From Variovorax sp. CF079 (GTDB taxonomy: Bacteria > Pseudomonadota > Gammaproteobacteria > Burkholderiales > Burkholderiaceae_C): DNA of 64,000 nucleotides. A program made the translations under genes and the position numbers. How positions within the stretch are numbered: position 1 is the first letter of the stretch; each line of letters starts with the position of its first letter. The notes under the pieces were generated by a model. The model did no database searches, was not told the DNA's origin, and saw nothing but the letters and a program-made list of their open reading frames with translations. Below, piece by piece: positions 1 to 8,703 of the stretch. The stretch spans positions 62,001 to 126,000 of the forward strand of contig NZ_FMZU01000001.1 of assembly GCF_900101545.1 (NCBI RefSeq), read 5' to 3'.

Positions 1-362
1 ACTTCCCGACCATGCGCCGCATCGTGCGCAATCTGTTGAAGGAGCTGGAGTTCCTCAACGTCGACGAGGCCGAGGACGGCGCGGCCGGCATCGAGAAGCT
101 GCGCGGCGGCAACTTCGGCTTCGTGGTCTCGGACTGGAACATGCCCAACATGGACGGCCTGACCATGCTGCAGACCATCCGAGCCGACCCGGAACTGGCC
201 AAGCTCCCGGTGCTGATGGTCACCGCCGAAGCCAAGAAGGAAAACATCATCGCCGCCGCACAGGCCGGCGCCAACGGCTACGTGGTCAAGCCCTTCACGG
301 CCGCGACGCTGGAGGAAAAGATCGTCAAGATTTTCGAGAAGCTCCAGAAAGAAGGGGCATGA
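1..362 (+). CDS. cheY: Chemotaxis response regulator CheY (5' truncated by window edge)
   Basis: Single-domain receiver protein that, when phosphorylated by CheA, binds the flagellar switch. The reading frame is open to the first base of the window and the visible residues [12 protein letters not shown] match the first helix of CheY, so the true start lies upstream. The phospho-acceptor aspartate is in [12 protein letters not shown], the switch threonine in MVTAEA and the conserved lysine in VVKPF. The next gene, cheZ, starts one base after the stop, as usual for this pair in beta-proteobacteria. Confidence 0.96.
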   Translation, partial: FPTMRRIVRNLLKELEFLNVDEAEDGAAGIEKLRGGNFGFVVSDWNMPNMDGLTMLQTIRADPELAKLPVLMVTAEAKKENIIAAAQAGANGYVVKPFTAATLEEKIVKIFEKLQKEGA

Positions 363-363
363 C

Positions 364-1017
364 ATGACGCACAACGTGCCCGATGCCGGAGGGCAGACCA
401 ACACTCACGAGGAACTGCTGGGACGCATCGGGCAATTGACGCGACAGCTGCGCGAGGGCCTGCGCGAGCTGGGCCTGGACAAGCAGGTCGCCCGCGCCGC
501 GCAAGCCATTCCCGACGCGCGCGACCGCCTCAACTACGTCGCCAGCATGACCGAGCGGGCGGCGCACCGGGCGCTCAACGCGATCGAGCTCGCGCAGCCG
601 CTGCAGGAGGAACTGGCCGACCGGGCCAAGGGCCTCACGAAGCGTTGGGACCAGTGGTTCGAGAACCCGATCGAACTGGACCATGCGCGCGAGCTCGTGA
701 TGGACACGCGCGGCTATCTGCAGCACGTGCCGCAGCAGGCGAGCGCCATCAACACGCAGTTGATGGAAATCATGATGGCGCAGGATTTCCAGGACCTGAC
801 CGGCCAGGTCATCAAGAAGATGATGGAAGTGGTCAACGACGTCGAGACGCAGCTGTTGCAGGTGCTGATCGACAACACGCCGATGGAGAAGCGCCACGAG
901 CCGGCACCGAGCGCGCAGAACAACCTGCTCAACGGCCCGCAGATCAACACCGCCAATCCCGAGGCGGTGACCGACCAGGCACAAGTCGACGATTTGCTGG
1001 AAAGCCTGGGGTTCTAA
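364..1017 (+). CDS. cheZ: Protein phosphatase CheZ
   Basis: Dephosphorylates CheY-P. At 217 aa it is of normal length. The catalytic segment QDFQDLTGQ (about residues 140-148) carries the Asp and Gln equivalent to E. coli D143 and Q147, and the extreme C-terminus VDDLLESLGF is the CheY-binding peptide, joined by a proline/asparagine-rich linker. It begins one base after the cheY stop and is surely co-transcribed with it. A 111-base gap follows before flhB. Confidence 0.96.
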   Translation: MTHNVPDAGGQTNTHEELLGRIGQLTRQLREGLRELGLDKQVARAAQAIPDARDRLNYVASMTERAAHRALNAIELAQPLQEELADRAKGLTKRWDQWFENPIELDHARELVMDTRGYLQHVPQQASAINTQLMEIMMAQDFQDLTGQVIKKMMEVVNDVETQLLQVLIDNTPMEKRHEPAPSAQNNLLNGPQINTANPEAVTDQAQVDDLLESLGF

Positions 1018-1082
1018 GGCCCGAGTTGGAGGGCAATCCGGGCCTTGATCGAACGATTGTTCCAAGGCACCGAATCCAATAA

Positions 1083-1137
1083 TTCAGCCATGAGCTGAGG
1101 TCTTCGCCGATGCTCTTTCGGAGCATGAATGGCTGAA
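1083..1137 (+). promoter_or_regulatory. Predicted start-sequestering RNA fold at flhB
   Basis: TTCAGCCAT at 1083-1091 is perfectly complementary to ATGGCTGAA at 1129-1137, which is the flhB start codon and codons 2-3. Nested inside is a second perfect stem, ATGCTC (1110-1115) with GAGCAT (1121-1126) around the loop TTTCG; its 3' arm contains most of the likely ribosome binding site GGAG (1120-1123). Together the stems would hide both the binding site and the start codon. The base pairing is seen directly; a regulatory role is inference. Confidence 0.5.
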
Positions 1138-2271
1138 GAAAGCGATCTCGAGAAAACGGAACCTGCCTCGCCGCGGCGCCTGGAGAAGGCGCGCGAAGAA
1201 GGCAATGTGGCCCGTTCGCGCGAACTGGTCACTTTCGTTCTGCTCGCCACCGCCGTCGCCGGCCTGTGGCTCACGGCGGAATCGGTCGGCAACACCATGC
1301 GCGGCGCGCTGCGCCACGGCCTGCACTTCGATCGCACGGCCGCCTTCGATCCCTCCTACATGCTGGCCCAGACCGGGCTGATGGCGATGCAGTCGCTGAT
1401 CGCGCTGGCGCCGCTCGCCGGCATGATCGTGCTCGCCGCGCTGGTCGCGCCGCTGATGCTCGGCGGCTGGCTGTTCTCTGCCAAGGCCATCGGCCCCAAG
1501 TTCGACAAGCTCGATCCGATCGCCGGCGTGAAGCGCCTGTTCTCCGCGCAGTCGCTGGCCGAGCTCCTTAAGGCGCTGGCCAAGTCGCTCCTGATCGGCG
1601 GCGTCGCCTGGCTGGTGATCATGGACAACATGGACGAGGTCACGGCGCTGATGGCGCAGTCGGAACGCGCCGCGCTGCCGCAGACGATTCGGCTGGTGGG
1701 GCGCAACTGCGCGTTGATCACGGCCGCGCTGCTGCTCATCGCGCTGGTCGACGTGCCCTTCCAGCTCTGGAGCTACTACCGCAAGCTGCGCATGTCGCGC
1801 GAGGACCTGCGCCAGGAGCACAAGGAAAGCGAAGGCGATCCGCACATCAAGGCGCAGATCCGCCGGCAGCAGCAGCAGATGGCGCGCCGCCGCATGATGT
1901 CCGAGGTGCCCAAGGCCGACATCGTGGTCACCAACCCGACGCACTTCGCCGTCGCGCTCAAGTACGTCGACAACGACATGCGCGCGCCGCGCGTGGTGGC
2001 CAAGGGCGTGGACGCCGTGGCCGAGCGCATCCGCGAGATCGCGCGCGAGAACAAGGTCGCGATCCTCGAGGCGCCGCCGCTCACGCGCGCGCTCTACAAG
2101 CACACCAGGCTGGGGGACGAGATTCCCACCGGCCTCTACACCGCCGTGGCCGAGGTGCTGGCCTGGGTCTACCAGCTGAAGCGCTGGCAAAGCGAAGGCG
2201 GCGAAGCGCCGCGCACGCCGGCCGACCTGCCGGTTCCCGAGGCCCTCGCATACAACGTGAAAGCTGCATGA
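1129..2271 (+). CDS. flhB: Flagellar type III export gate protein FlhB
   Basis: Membrane component and substrate-specificity switch of the flagellar export apparatus, 380 aa. The N-terminus has the family SDLEKTEPASPRRLEKAREEG motif, followed by four hydrophobic segments. The autocleavage site N269-P270-T271-H272 sits in VVTNPTHFAV, as in the E. coli protein. The start is preceded by GGAG five bases upstream, inside a potential hairpin. Its stop overlaps the flhA start by four bases (ATGA), implying translational coupling. Confidence 0.96.
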   Translation: MAEESDLEKTEPASPRRLEKAREEGNVARSRELVTFVLLATAVAGLWLTAESVGNTMRGALRHGLHFDRTAAFDPSYMLAQTGLMAMQSLIALAPLAGMIVLAALVAPLMLGGWLFSAKAIGPKFDKLDPIAGVKRLFSAQSLAELLKALAKSLLIGGVAWLVIMDNMDEVTALMAQSERAALPQTIRLVGRNCALITAALLLIALVDVPFQLWSYYRKLRMSREDLRQEHKESEGDPHIKAQIRRQQQQMARRRMMSEVPKADIVVTNPTHFAVALKYVDNDMRAPRVVAKGVDAVAERIREIARENKVAILEAPPLTRALYKHTRLGDEIPTGLYTAVAEVLAWVYQLKRWQSEGGEAPRTPADLPVPEALAYNVKAA

Positions 2272-4364
2272 ACGCCCTCGCAAGCCTGATGCGTCAACCG
2301 GCGCAGCTCTTTTCCGGCAGCCAGTTCAAGGGACTGGCCGGCCCGATCCTCATCATCATGATTTTGAGCATGATGGTGCTGCCGCTGCCGCCCTTCCTAC
2401 TGGACCTGCTGTTCACCTTCAACATCGCGATGTCGGTGATGGTGCTGCTGGTGAGCATGTACACCATGAAGGCGCTGGACTTCGCGGCCTTCCCGGCGGT
2501 GCTGCTGTTCTCCACGCTGCTGCGCCTGTCGCTCAACGTGGCCTCGACGCGTGTGGTGCTGATGCAGGGCCACACCGGGACCGATGCGGCGGGCAAGGTG
2601 ATCGAGGCCTTCGGCCACTTCCTGGTCGGCGGCAACTTCGCGGTCGGCGTGATGGTGTTCATCATCCTGGTGCTGATCAACTTCATGGTCATCACCAAGG
2701 GCGCGGGCCGCATCGCCGAGGTCGGCGCGCGCTTCATGCTCGACGCCATGCCCGGCAAGCAGATGGCGATCGACGCCGATCTCAACGCCGGGCTGATCGG
2801 CGAGGACGTGGCGCGCAAGCGCCGTACCGAGGTGGCGCAGGAAGCCGACTTCTACGGCTCGATGGACGGCGCCAGCAAGTTCGTGCGCGGCGACGCCGTG
2901 GCCGGCCTGCTCATCATGGTCATCAACATCATCGGCGGCCTGGTGGTCGGCATGGTGCAGCACGGGCTGGACTTCTCCACCGCCGGCAAGACCTACACGC
3001 TGCTGGCCATCGGTGACGGCCTGGTGGCGCAGATCCCGGCGCTCGTGATCTCGACCGCAGCCGGCGTGATCGTCTCGCGCGTGACCACCGAGGAAGACGT
3101 CGGCCGCCAGCTGACCGGCCAGCTGTTCTCGAACCCGCAGGTGCTGTTCCTGACGGCGGCCATCATCGGCCTGATGGGGATGATCCCCGGCATGCCGAAC
3201 GTGGCCTTCCTGCTGATCGCGGGCGGCCTGGTCTGGCTCGGCCGGCGCCTGCTGCTGCGCGCACCGCAGAAGGCCGCCGAACAGGCCGCCGCGGCGGCGC
3301 AGGCGACGGCGATGCCGGCGGCCGAATCGGCCGAAGCGACCTGGGACGACGTGGCGCTGGTCGACCCGCTGGGCATGGAAGTGGGCTACCGCCTGATTCC
3401 GCTGGTGGACCAGTCGCAGAACGGCGAGCTCTTGGGCCGTATCAAGAGCATCCGCAAGAAGATCGCGCAGGAGCTCGGCTTCCTGGTGCCGGTGGTGCAC
3501 ATCCGCGACAACCTCGAGATCCAGCCCAACACCTACATCATCAGCCTCAAGGGCGTCGAGATCGGCCGCGGCGACGCCTTCCCCAACCAGTGGATGGCGA
3601 TCAACCCGGGGCAGGTGACGGGCACGCTGCCAGGCACGCCGACGCAGGACCCGGCCTTCGGCCTGCCCGCGGTCTGGATCGACGCCAGCCAGCGCCAGCA
3701 GGCGCAGGTCTTCGGCTACACGGTGGTCGATGCCTGCACGGTGATGGCCACCCATCTCAACCACCTGATCCAGACCCACGCCGCCGAGCTGCTGGGCCGC
3801 CAGGAAGTGCAGCAGCTGCTCGACCAGGTCGGCAAGACCGCGCCGAAACTGACCGAGGACCTGGTGCCCAAGGTGCTGACGCTGAGCACGCTGCACAAGG
3901 TGCTGCAGAACCTGCTGGAGGAAGAGGTGCCGATCCGCGATATGCGCACCATCCTCGACGTGATGGCCGAGCATGCGCCGACCATCAAGGACGCGACCGA
4001 GCTGACCACGCTGACGCGCCTGGCCCTGGGCCGCGCGATCGTGCAGCAGCTGTTCCCGGGCGACACGGAGATGCAGGTGATCGGCCTCGACGGCACGCTC
4101 GACGGCGTGCTGCAGCAGGCCCTCACCAGCAACAGCGGCATCGAGCCGGGCCTGGCCGACAGCCTGCTGACGCAGGCCCAGGCCGCCATCGCGCGCCAGG
4201 AGCAGATGGGCCTGGCGCCGGTACTGGTCGTGCAGCACGCATTGCGCGTGCTGCTCTCGCGCTTCCTGCGGCGCAGCCTGCCGCAGCTCAAGGTTCTCTC
4301 GCACGCCGAGATTCCTGATTCCCGCCACATCAAGATCACCGCCACCATTGGAGGAAGAGTTTGA
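2268..4364 (+). CDS. flhA: Flagellar export gate protein FlhA
   Basis: Large export-gate subunit (698 aa, normal length). The N-terminal half has about eight membrane segments and the conserved LLRLSLNVASTR loop of the FHIPEP family; an Ala-rich linker near residues 340-360 leads to the cytosolic C-terminal domain that docks chaperone-substrate complexes. The start overlaps the flhB stop. The end overlaps the flhF start: the last bases form TTGA, in which TTG starts flhF and TGA stops flhA. Confidence 0.96.
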   Translation: MNALASLMRQPAQLFSGSQFKGLAGPILIIMILSMMVLPLPPFLLDLLFTFNIAMSVMVLLVSMYTMKALDFAAFPAVLLFSTLLRLSLNVASTRVVLMQGHTGTDAAGKVIEAFGHFLVGGNFAVGVMVFIILVLINFMVITKGAGRIAEVGARFMLDAMPGKQMAIDADLNAGLIGEDVARKRRTEVAQEADFYGSMDGASKFVRGDAVAGLLIMVINIIGGLVVGMVQHGLDFSTAGKTYTLLAIGDGLVAQIPALVISTAAGVIVSRVTTEEDVGRQLTGQLFSNPQVLFLTAAIIGLMGMIPGMPNVAFLLIAGGLVWLGRRLLLRAPQKAAEQAAAAAQATAMPAAESAEATWDDVALVDPLGMEVGYRLIPLVDQSQNGELLGRIKSIRKKIAQELGFLVPVVHIRDNLEIQPNTYIISLKGVEIGRGDAFPNQWMAINPGQVTGTLPGTPTQDPAFGLPAVWIDASQRQQAQVFGYTVVDACTVMATHLNHLIQTHAAELLGRQEVQQLLDQVGKTAPKLTEDLVPKVLTLSTLHKVLQNLLEEEVPIRDMRTILDVMAEHAPTIKDATELTTLTRLALGRAIVQQLFPGDTEMQVIGLDGTLDGVLQQALTSNSGIEPGLADSLLTQAQAAIARQEQMGLAPVLVVQHALRVLLSRFLRRSLPQLKVLSHAEIPDSRHIKITATIGGRV

Positions 4365-6763
4365 ACATCATCACGGATGTGCGGACCACCGCACGTAAGT
4401 TCATTGCCACCACCAGCCGCGAAGCGCTGCGACTGGCGCGCGAAGCCCTGGGCAGCGAGGCGATGGTGCTGACCAACCGCGTGCTGGCCGACGGCGTCGA
4501 GATCGTCGCCATGGCGCCGGACGAAGTGGAGCAGGTGCTGGAGCAGGCCGCGCCCGAGGCGCCTGTCGCATCGCTTGCGCCGGTTGCACCGGCCTTGCCT
4601 CCCGCGCCTGAAATGCCCGCGATGCGCGAGCAGCCCGCGGCCCCGATCGCCGCGCCTGTGCCCACCCCCGCGCCCCAGCCGGCACCCGCGCCAGCGGCCC
4701 CCACCGACAGCGTGCTCAGCGAATTGCATTCGATGCGCGGCATGATCGAAGAGCAGCTCGCCAGCGTGGTCTGGAACGACAAGCAGCGCCGCGATCCGAT
4801 GCGCGGCCGCCTCCTGCGCACCCTGCTCGGCGCCGGCTTCAGCGCGCGGCTTTCGAAGGCGATGCTGGAGCATCTCCCCGCGAACCAGAGCTACGCGCAG
4901 GGCATGGCCTTCGTGCGCTCCGAGCTGATGCGCACGCTGCCCATTCTCGAGAACGAAGACGCGCTCTTGGCCCAGGGCGGCGTCTATGCGCTGATGGGGC
5001 CGACCGGCGTCGGCAAGACCACCACCACCGCCAAGCTCGCGGCGCGCTGCGTGATGCGCTTCGGCGCCGACAAGCTGGCGCTGGTGACCACCGACAGCTA
5101 CCGGATCGGCGCCTACGAGCAGCTGCGCATCTACGGCCAGATCCTCAATGTGCCGGTCTATGCGGTGAAGGACGCGGCCGATCTGCACCTGGTGCTGGAA
5201 GACCTGCGCGACAAGCACATGGTGCTGATCGACACCGTCGGCATGAGCCAGCGCGACCGCGCGGTGTCCGACCAGATCGCGATGCTGTGCAGCAGCCACC
5301 GGCCGGTGAAGCGGCTGCTGCTGCTCAACGCCGCCAGCCATGGCGACACCCTCAACGAAGTGGTGCATGCCTACCGCCACGGCGGCGCCGGCAACGAGCT
5401 GGCCGGCTGCATCTTCACCAAGGTCGACGAGGCCACCCATCCGGGCGCGCTGATCGACACCGTGATCCGCCATCGGCTGCCGGTGCACTACATCTCCAGC
5501 GGCCAGAAGGTGCCGGAGAACCTGATGCCGGCCGAGCGCGCCCAGCTGGTGGACAGCGTGTTCCAGGCCAGGAGCCACAGCGCGCTCTTCGTGCCCGGCG
5601 AAAGCGATCTGCAGGATAAGCCCGCCGGAGCGGAAGTCGAGCAGGCGCAGGCCGAGACCGACCGTCTGCGCATGCAGTACCAGCGGCTGATCCAGGCCAT
5701 GGCCCACGATGCGCAGGAAGTCGCTGCGGCCGCCACGGCGCTCACCGGCGCCGAGCTGGGCTTCGAACATGCGCGCGAGCTCTGGCGCCAGGCCGTCGGC
5801 GAGGACGTGCTCCACAAGGCGGTGCTGCAGTCGCTCATGACGCATGCGAAGAGCGAGATCGCCGCCGGCTGCGACACGCACGTGCTTGCGCTCAGCGGCC
5901 AGGTCGGCCTCAAGTCGAACGAAGGCGGCGACGCCTACGAATGCCAGAGCAGCCTGCTCTTGTCCGACAGGAGCGGCCTGCCGCTGGCGGCGCCGAACCA
6001 GTGGTTGTCGACCGCGGCATTGCGAGGCGCTGGCGGCGCCGGCGATGCCGCGCGCAAGCCCGGCATGCGTCAGGCCCAGTGGCTGCGCCAGCAGGATTTC
6101 GGCAAGACGGTGGTGCACGTGCTGCCCCGGCTGCCCGGCAGCGAATTCATGGCGCAGGGCCAGCTCTGGCTGGCGCGCGCGCCGGGCTCCACGGCGGTGA
6201 GCGATCCGCGCTCCGGCAAGGCCGGCACCCTGGCGCGACTGGCGCTCGTGTTCGGCGAAACGCGGCCCGTGCGCTTCAAGGGCAAGGCGGCGCTGCAATC
6301 CGAGGCGCATGCCGACGTGCTGCTGCGCGGCGACGGAGATCTGCCGCCGCTGCGCTGCGTCGCGACGCGCGTGACGGATGCGAAGACGCGCAAGATCCTC
6401 GCGCAGAGCTATGCGCTCGCAAACGTTGGCAGCGAGGTCACGGTGCGGCAACTCGCGCAGTGGCAGGCCTGGGCCGCGGAGGCCGAGCCCTGCTTCCGGC
6501 TGATCCGCCAGGGTTTGCAGCTGCTCGGCGGCATGGGCGAGCTCGGCGATCCGCACATGATGAAGCGGCTCCTCGTCGCAGGCCAGGTGACGACCACCGT
6601 CTGGCGCCTGCTGCATGCGCGCGGCGACTGGACCGAGCGCACGCGCGCGCTGCTGAACCAATTGACCGGCCGGCCGGCACGGCCCGACCGCGCGCCCTCG
6701 GGTAATGCGCTCTACGTCGGCGTGGGCAAGCTGTTCCTGCTGCTGGAAGCCCTGGGCACGTGA
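4361..6763 (+). CDS. flhF: Flagellar SRP-type GTPase FlhF with long C-terminal extension
   Basis: GTPase that sets flagellar position and number with FlhG. Start is TTG, with GGAGGAAGAG just upstream. Order: basic N-terminal domain (1-65), Pro/Ala-rich linker (70-120), NG GTPase domain with GPTGVGKT at 213-220, DTVG at 291-294 and TKVDE at 353-357, ending near residue 415. FlhF proteins usually end about here, at roughly 370-500 aa. This one continues to 800 aa; residues 421-800 have a short helical stretch and then mixed sequence I cannot assign. Reading frame and codon use stay typical throughout, so the extension is a real coding region. Confidence 0.93.
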   Translation: MNIITDVRTTARKFIATTSREALRLAREALGSEAMVLTNRVLADGVEIVAMAPDEVEQVLEQAAPEAPVASLAPVAPALPPAPEMPAMREQPAAPIAAPVPTPAPQPAPAPAAPTDSVLSELHSMRGMIEEQLASVVWNDKQRRDPMRGRLLRTLLGAGFSARLSKAMLEHLPANQSYAQGMAFVRSELMRTLPILENEDALLAQGGVYALMGPTGVGKTTTTAKLAARCVMRFGADKLALVTTDSYRIGAYEQLRIYGQILNVPVYAVKDAADLHLVLEDLRDKHMVLIDTVGMSQRDRAVSDQIAMLCSSHRPVKRLLLLNAASHGDTLNEVVHAYRHGGAGNELAGCIFTKVDEATHPGALIDTVIRHRLPVHYISSGQKVPENLMPAERAQLVDSVFQARSHSALFVPGESDLQDKPAGAEVEQAQAETDRLRMQYQRLIQAMAHDAQEVAAAATALTGAELGFEHARELWRQAVGEDVLHKAVLQSLMTHAKSEIAAGCDTHVLALSGQVGLKSNEGGDAYECQSSLLLSDRSGLPLAAPNQWLSTAALRGAGGAGDAARKPGMRQAQWLRQQDFGKTVVHVLPRLPGSEFMAQGQLWLARAPGSTAVSDPRSGKAGTLARLALVFGETRPVRFKGKAALQSEAHADVLLRGDGDLPPLRCVATRVTDAKTRKILAQSYALANVGSEVTVRQLAQWQAWAAEAEPCFRLIRQGLQLLGGMGELGDPHMMKRLLVAGQVTTTVWRLLHARGDWTERTRALLNQLTGRPARPDRAPSGNALYVGVGKLFLLLEALGT

Positions 6764-7599
6764 GCAACAAGATGGTTGCCGATCAAGCCGACGGCCTGCG
6801 GCGCCTGCTGGCGCACACGCCGACGCGCGTCGTCGCCGTGGCCGGCATGGCGCGCGAACTGGGCGCCACCACGGCGGCGATGAACCTGGGGGCGGCCCTG
6901 GTGCTGCAGGGCAAGGACGTGCTGCTGCTCGACGAGCACGGGATGGCGGTGGACTCCGCCTGCGCCCTTTGGTCGCTCGATCCGCTCGGCACGCTGGCCG
7001 ACGTGGCCTTGCGGCGGCTGACCTGCGAAGGCGCCGCTGCGCGCGCGAGCTGCGGCGTCAGCGTGCTGCCGGCACTGCCCGGCGCGCAGGACCCGAGCGC
7101 GGACCCGCGCCGGCTGTGGCAGGGCGACGTGATCCTGATCGACGCCGTGTTCGACGGTGAGGGCCGGCTGTCGGAGCTGGCGCAGATGGCCGACGAACTG
7201 GTGCTGGTGCTGCAGCCCCATGCGGCGTCCATCACCTCCACCTACTCGGGCATCAAGCGGCTGCACTACGCGCATGCGCTGAAGCAGCTGCGTTTGCTGG
7301 TCAACGGCGTCGCCGATCCCGAGGCGGCGCAGCAGATCATGGCCAACCTGGTCCAGACCGGCAGCCGCTACCTGGCCGTGTCGCTGCAGCCGGCCGGATG
7401 GGTGCGTGCCGATCCGCACCTGCGCGACGCCAGGCGCCTCTGCCGCACCGTGGTCGAAGCCTTTCCGGCCAGCCCGGCGGCGGTGGATTTCCGGCGCATC
7501 GCGGCCGACATGGGGCAGTGGCCCTGGCGCCCGGGCGCCAGCCTCGCCGTGCCGCCCGCGCGCGAGACGCTGGGCTCGAACATCGCCGCGGCCTCCTGA
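6760..7599 (+). CDS. flhG: MinD/ParA-like flagellar number regulator FlhG (FleN), degenerate P-loop
   Basis: Partner of FlhF; normally an ATPase that limits flagellar number. GTG start overlaps the flhF stop (GTGA). At 279 aa it keeps the MinD-like fold signatures (VLLLDEHG, LVLVLQPHAASITSTYSGIK) and the FleN N-terminus DQADGLRRLL. The deviant Walker A site, normally KGGxGKT, reads MARELGATT at residues 30-38, so both the signature lysine and the phosphate-binding lysine are absent. Nucleotide binding is therefore doubtful. Position between flhF and fliA leaves little doubt about identity. Confidence 0.9.
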   Translation: MSNKMVADQADGLRRLLAHTPTRVVAVAGMARELGATTAAMNLGAALVLQGKDVLLLDEHGMAVDSACALWSLDPLGTLADVALRRLTCEGAAARASCGVSVLPALPGAQDPSADPRRLWQGDVILIDAVFDGEGRLSELAQMADELVLVLQPHAASITSTYSGIKRLHYAHALKQLRLLVNGVADPEAAQQIMANLVQTGSRYLAVSLQPAGWVRADPHLRDARRLCRTVVEAFPASPAAVDFRRIAADMGQWPWRPGASLAVPPARETLGSNIAAAS

Positions 7600-7633
7600 G
7601 GCCGCGGCAATTTGGAGAAGGAAAAGAACGGCC

Positions 7634-8368
7634 GTGTACACCGCACAGGGAACCATCGAGAAGTCCCATCTGCTGAAGCAACACCAGCCGATGGTGCGCC
7701 GCATGGCGCTGCAGATGATCGCCAAGCTGCCCGCCAGCGTCCAGCTCGACGACCTGATCCAGGCCGGCATGATCGGCCTCCTGGACGCGTCGAGCCGCTA
7801 TGAGGACAACCGCGGCGCGCAGTTCGAGACCTTTGCCAGCCAGCGCATCCGCGGCGCCATGCTCGACGAGCTGCGCGCCAACGACTGGGGCTCGCGCGGG
7901 CTGCGCCAGTCGGCGCGCAAGGTGGAGGCGGCCATCCAGGCGCTCGAACATCGGCTGGGCCGCGCGCCTTCCGAAGGCGAGATCGCCAAGGAACTGAAGA
8001 TGAGCCTGGACGCCTACCAGGCCCAGCTGCAGGAGATCCAGGGCTGCCAGCTGCTATACGTCGAGGACTTCACGCAGGGCGAAAGCGACAGCCCCTTTCT
8101 CGACCAGAACGCGCGCGGTGCGCGCAGCGAGCGCGGCGGCAGCGACGACCCGCTGGAGCAACTGCTCGAGAGCGGTTTTCGCCACCAGCTGGTGGATGCC
8201 ATCGGAACGCTGCCCGAGCGCGACCAACTGCTGCTCAACCTCTACTACGAGGAAGAGCTCAACCTGCGCGAGATTGGCGCCATCCTCGAAGTGAGCCAGT
8301 CGCGTGTGTGCCAGCTCCACAGCCAGGCGATCACGCGGCTGCGGGTGGCGCTGAAAGAGATTCTGTAG
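7634..8368 (+). CDS. fliA: Flagellar sigma factor FliA (sigma-28)
   Basis: RNA polymerase sigma factor for late flagellar and chemotaxis genes, 244 aa. The GTG at 7634 is chosen because GGAGAAGGAAAAG lies just upstream and the protein then begins at the usual MYTAQGT position. Region 2 is visible in LDDLIQAGMIGLLDASSRY and FASQRIRGAMLDELR, region 3 in the middle, and region 4 helix-turn-helix in LREIGAILEVSQSRVCQLH. It closes the flagellar operon; the next gene is convergent. Confidence 0.95.
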   Translation: MYTAQGTIEKSHLLKQHQPMVRRMALQMIAKLPASVQLDDLIQAGMIGLLDASSRYEDNRGAQFETFASQRIRGAMLDELRANDWGSRGLRQSARKVEAAIQALEHRLGRAPSEGEIAKELKMSLDAYQAQLQEIQGCQLLYVEDFTQGESDSPFLDQNARGARSERGGSDDPLEQLLESGFRHQLVDAIGTLPERDQLLLNLYYEEELNLREIGAILEVSQSRVCQLHSQAITRLRVALKEIL

Positions 8369-8371
8369 CGT

Positions 8372-8551
8372 TCAATGCCCCGTGGGTGTCGCGCCCTTGC
8401 GTACCTGTGTCTGGTTGCTGCCGCCGACCTGGCTCTCGCGGTCGTGCCGGCTTTCGGGCGTGCGCTTCGGTTCGTTCCTCTGCGTCACGGGCTGGTGGCC
8501 GCCCTTGTTGTGTTCGGTGTGGCCCTTGCGATCGTTCTGCGAATTCGACAT
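8372..8551 (-). CDS. Small hydrophilic protein, unknown function
   Basis: 59 aa, no hydrophobic segment, rich in Lys, Arg, His, Gln, Asn and Gly. It contains one KGG tripeptide (HNKGGHQ) reminiscent of small bacterial stress proteins with KGG repeats, but one copy is not enough to assign the family. AAGGAG lies six bases before the ATG, a strong ribosome binding site that argues for a real gene. It converges on fliA with three bases between the stops. Confidence 0.6.
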   Translation of the reverse strand: MSNSQNDRKGHTEHNKGGHQPVTQRNEPKRTPESRHDRESQVGGSNQTQVRKGATPTGH

Positions 8552-8609
8552 GGCAGCTCCTTGCTTCTGCATGGACATGAGCCCATGTAGCCCCAGGCGA
8601 TTTCCGCTT

Positions 8610-8624
8610 GCACCGGACCGGTGC
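8610..8624. promoter_or_regulatory. Perfect inverted repeat between divergent genes
   Basis: GCACCGG and CCGGTGC flank a single A, a perfect 7-bp dyad in the 152-base gap between the small leftward gene and the rightward DUF3182 gene. It could be an operator for either; no -35/-10 pair is obvious next to it. Confidence 0.25.
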
Positions 8625-8703
8625 CGGCCCCGCGTGTAGGAAAACGTCGCGAGCATCGTGGCAATGGTTGATCTCCGCTGCGCAATCGCCCACATTGCCA
8701 GCC

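Noticed and set aside
1018..1128. Sigma-28 type promoter before flhB
   Set aside because: Only a partial GCCGAT-like -10 is present and the -35 spacing does not fit.
3716..6661. 981-codon open frame on the minus strand opposite flhA and flhF
   Set aside because: Shadow of GC-rich coding sequence; Arg/His/Ala-rich with no domain, and the plus strand holds real genes.
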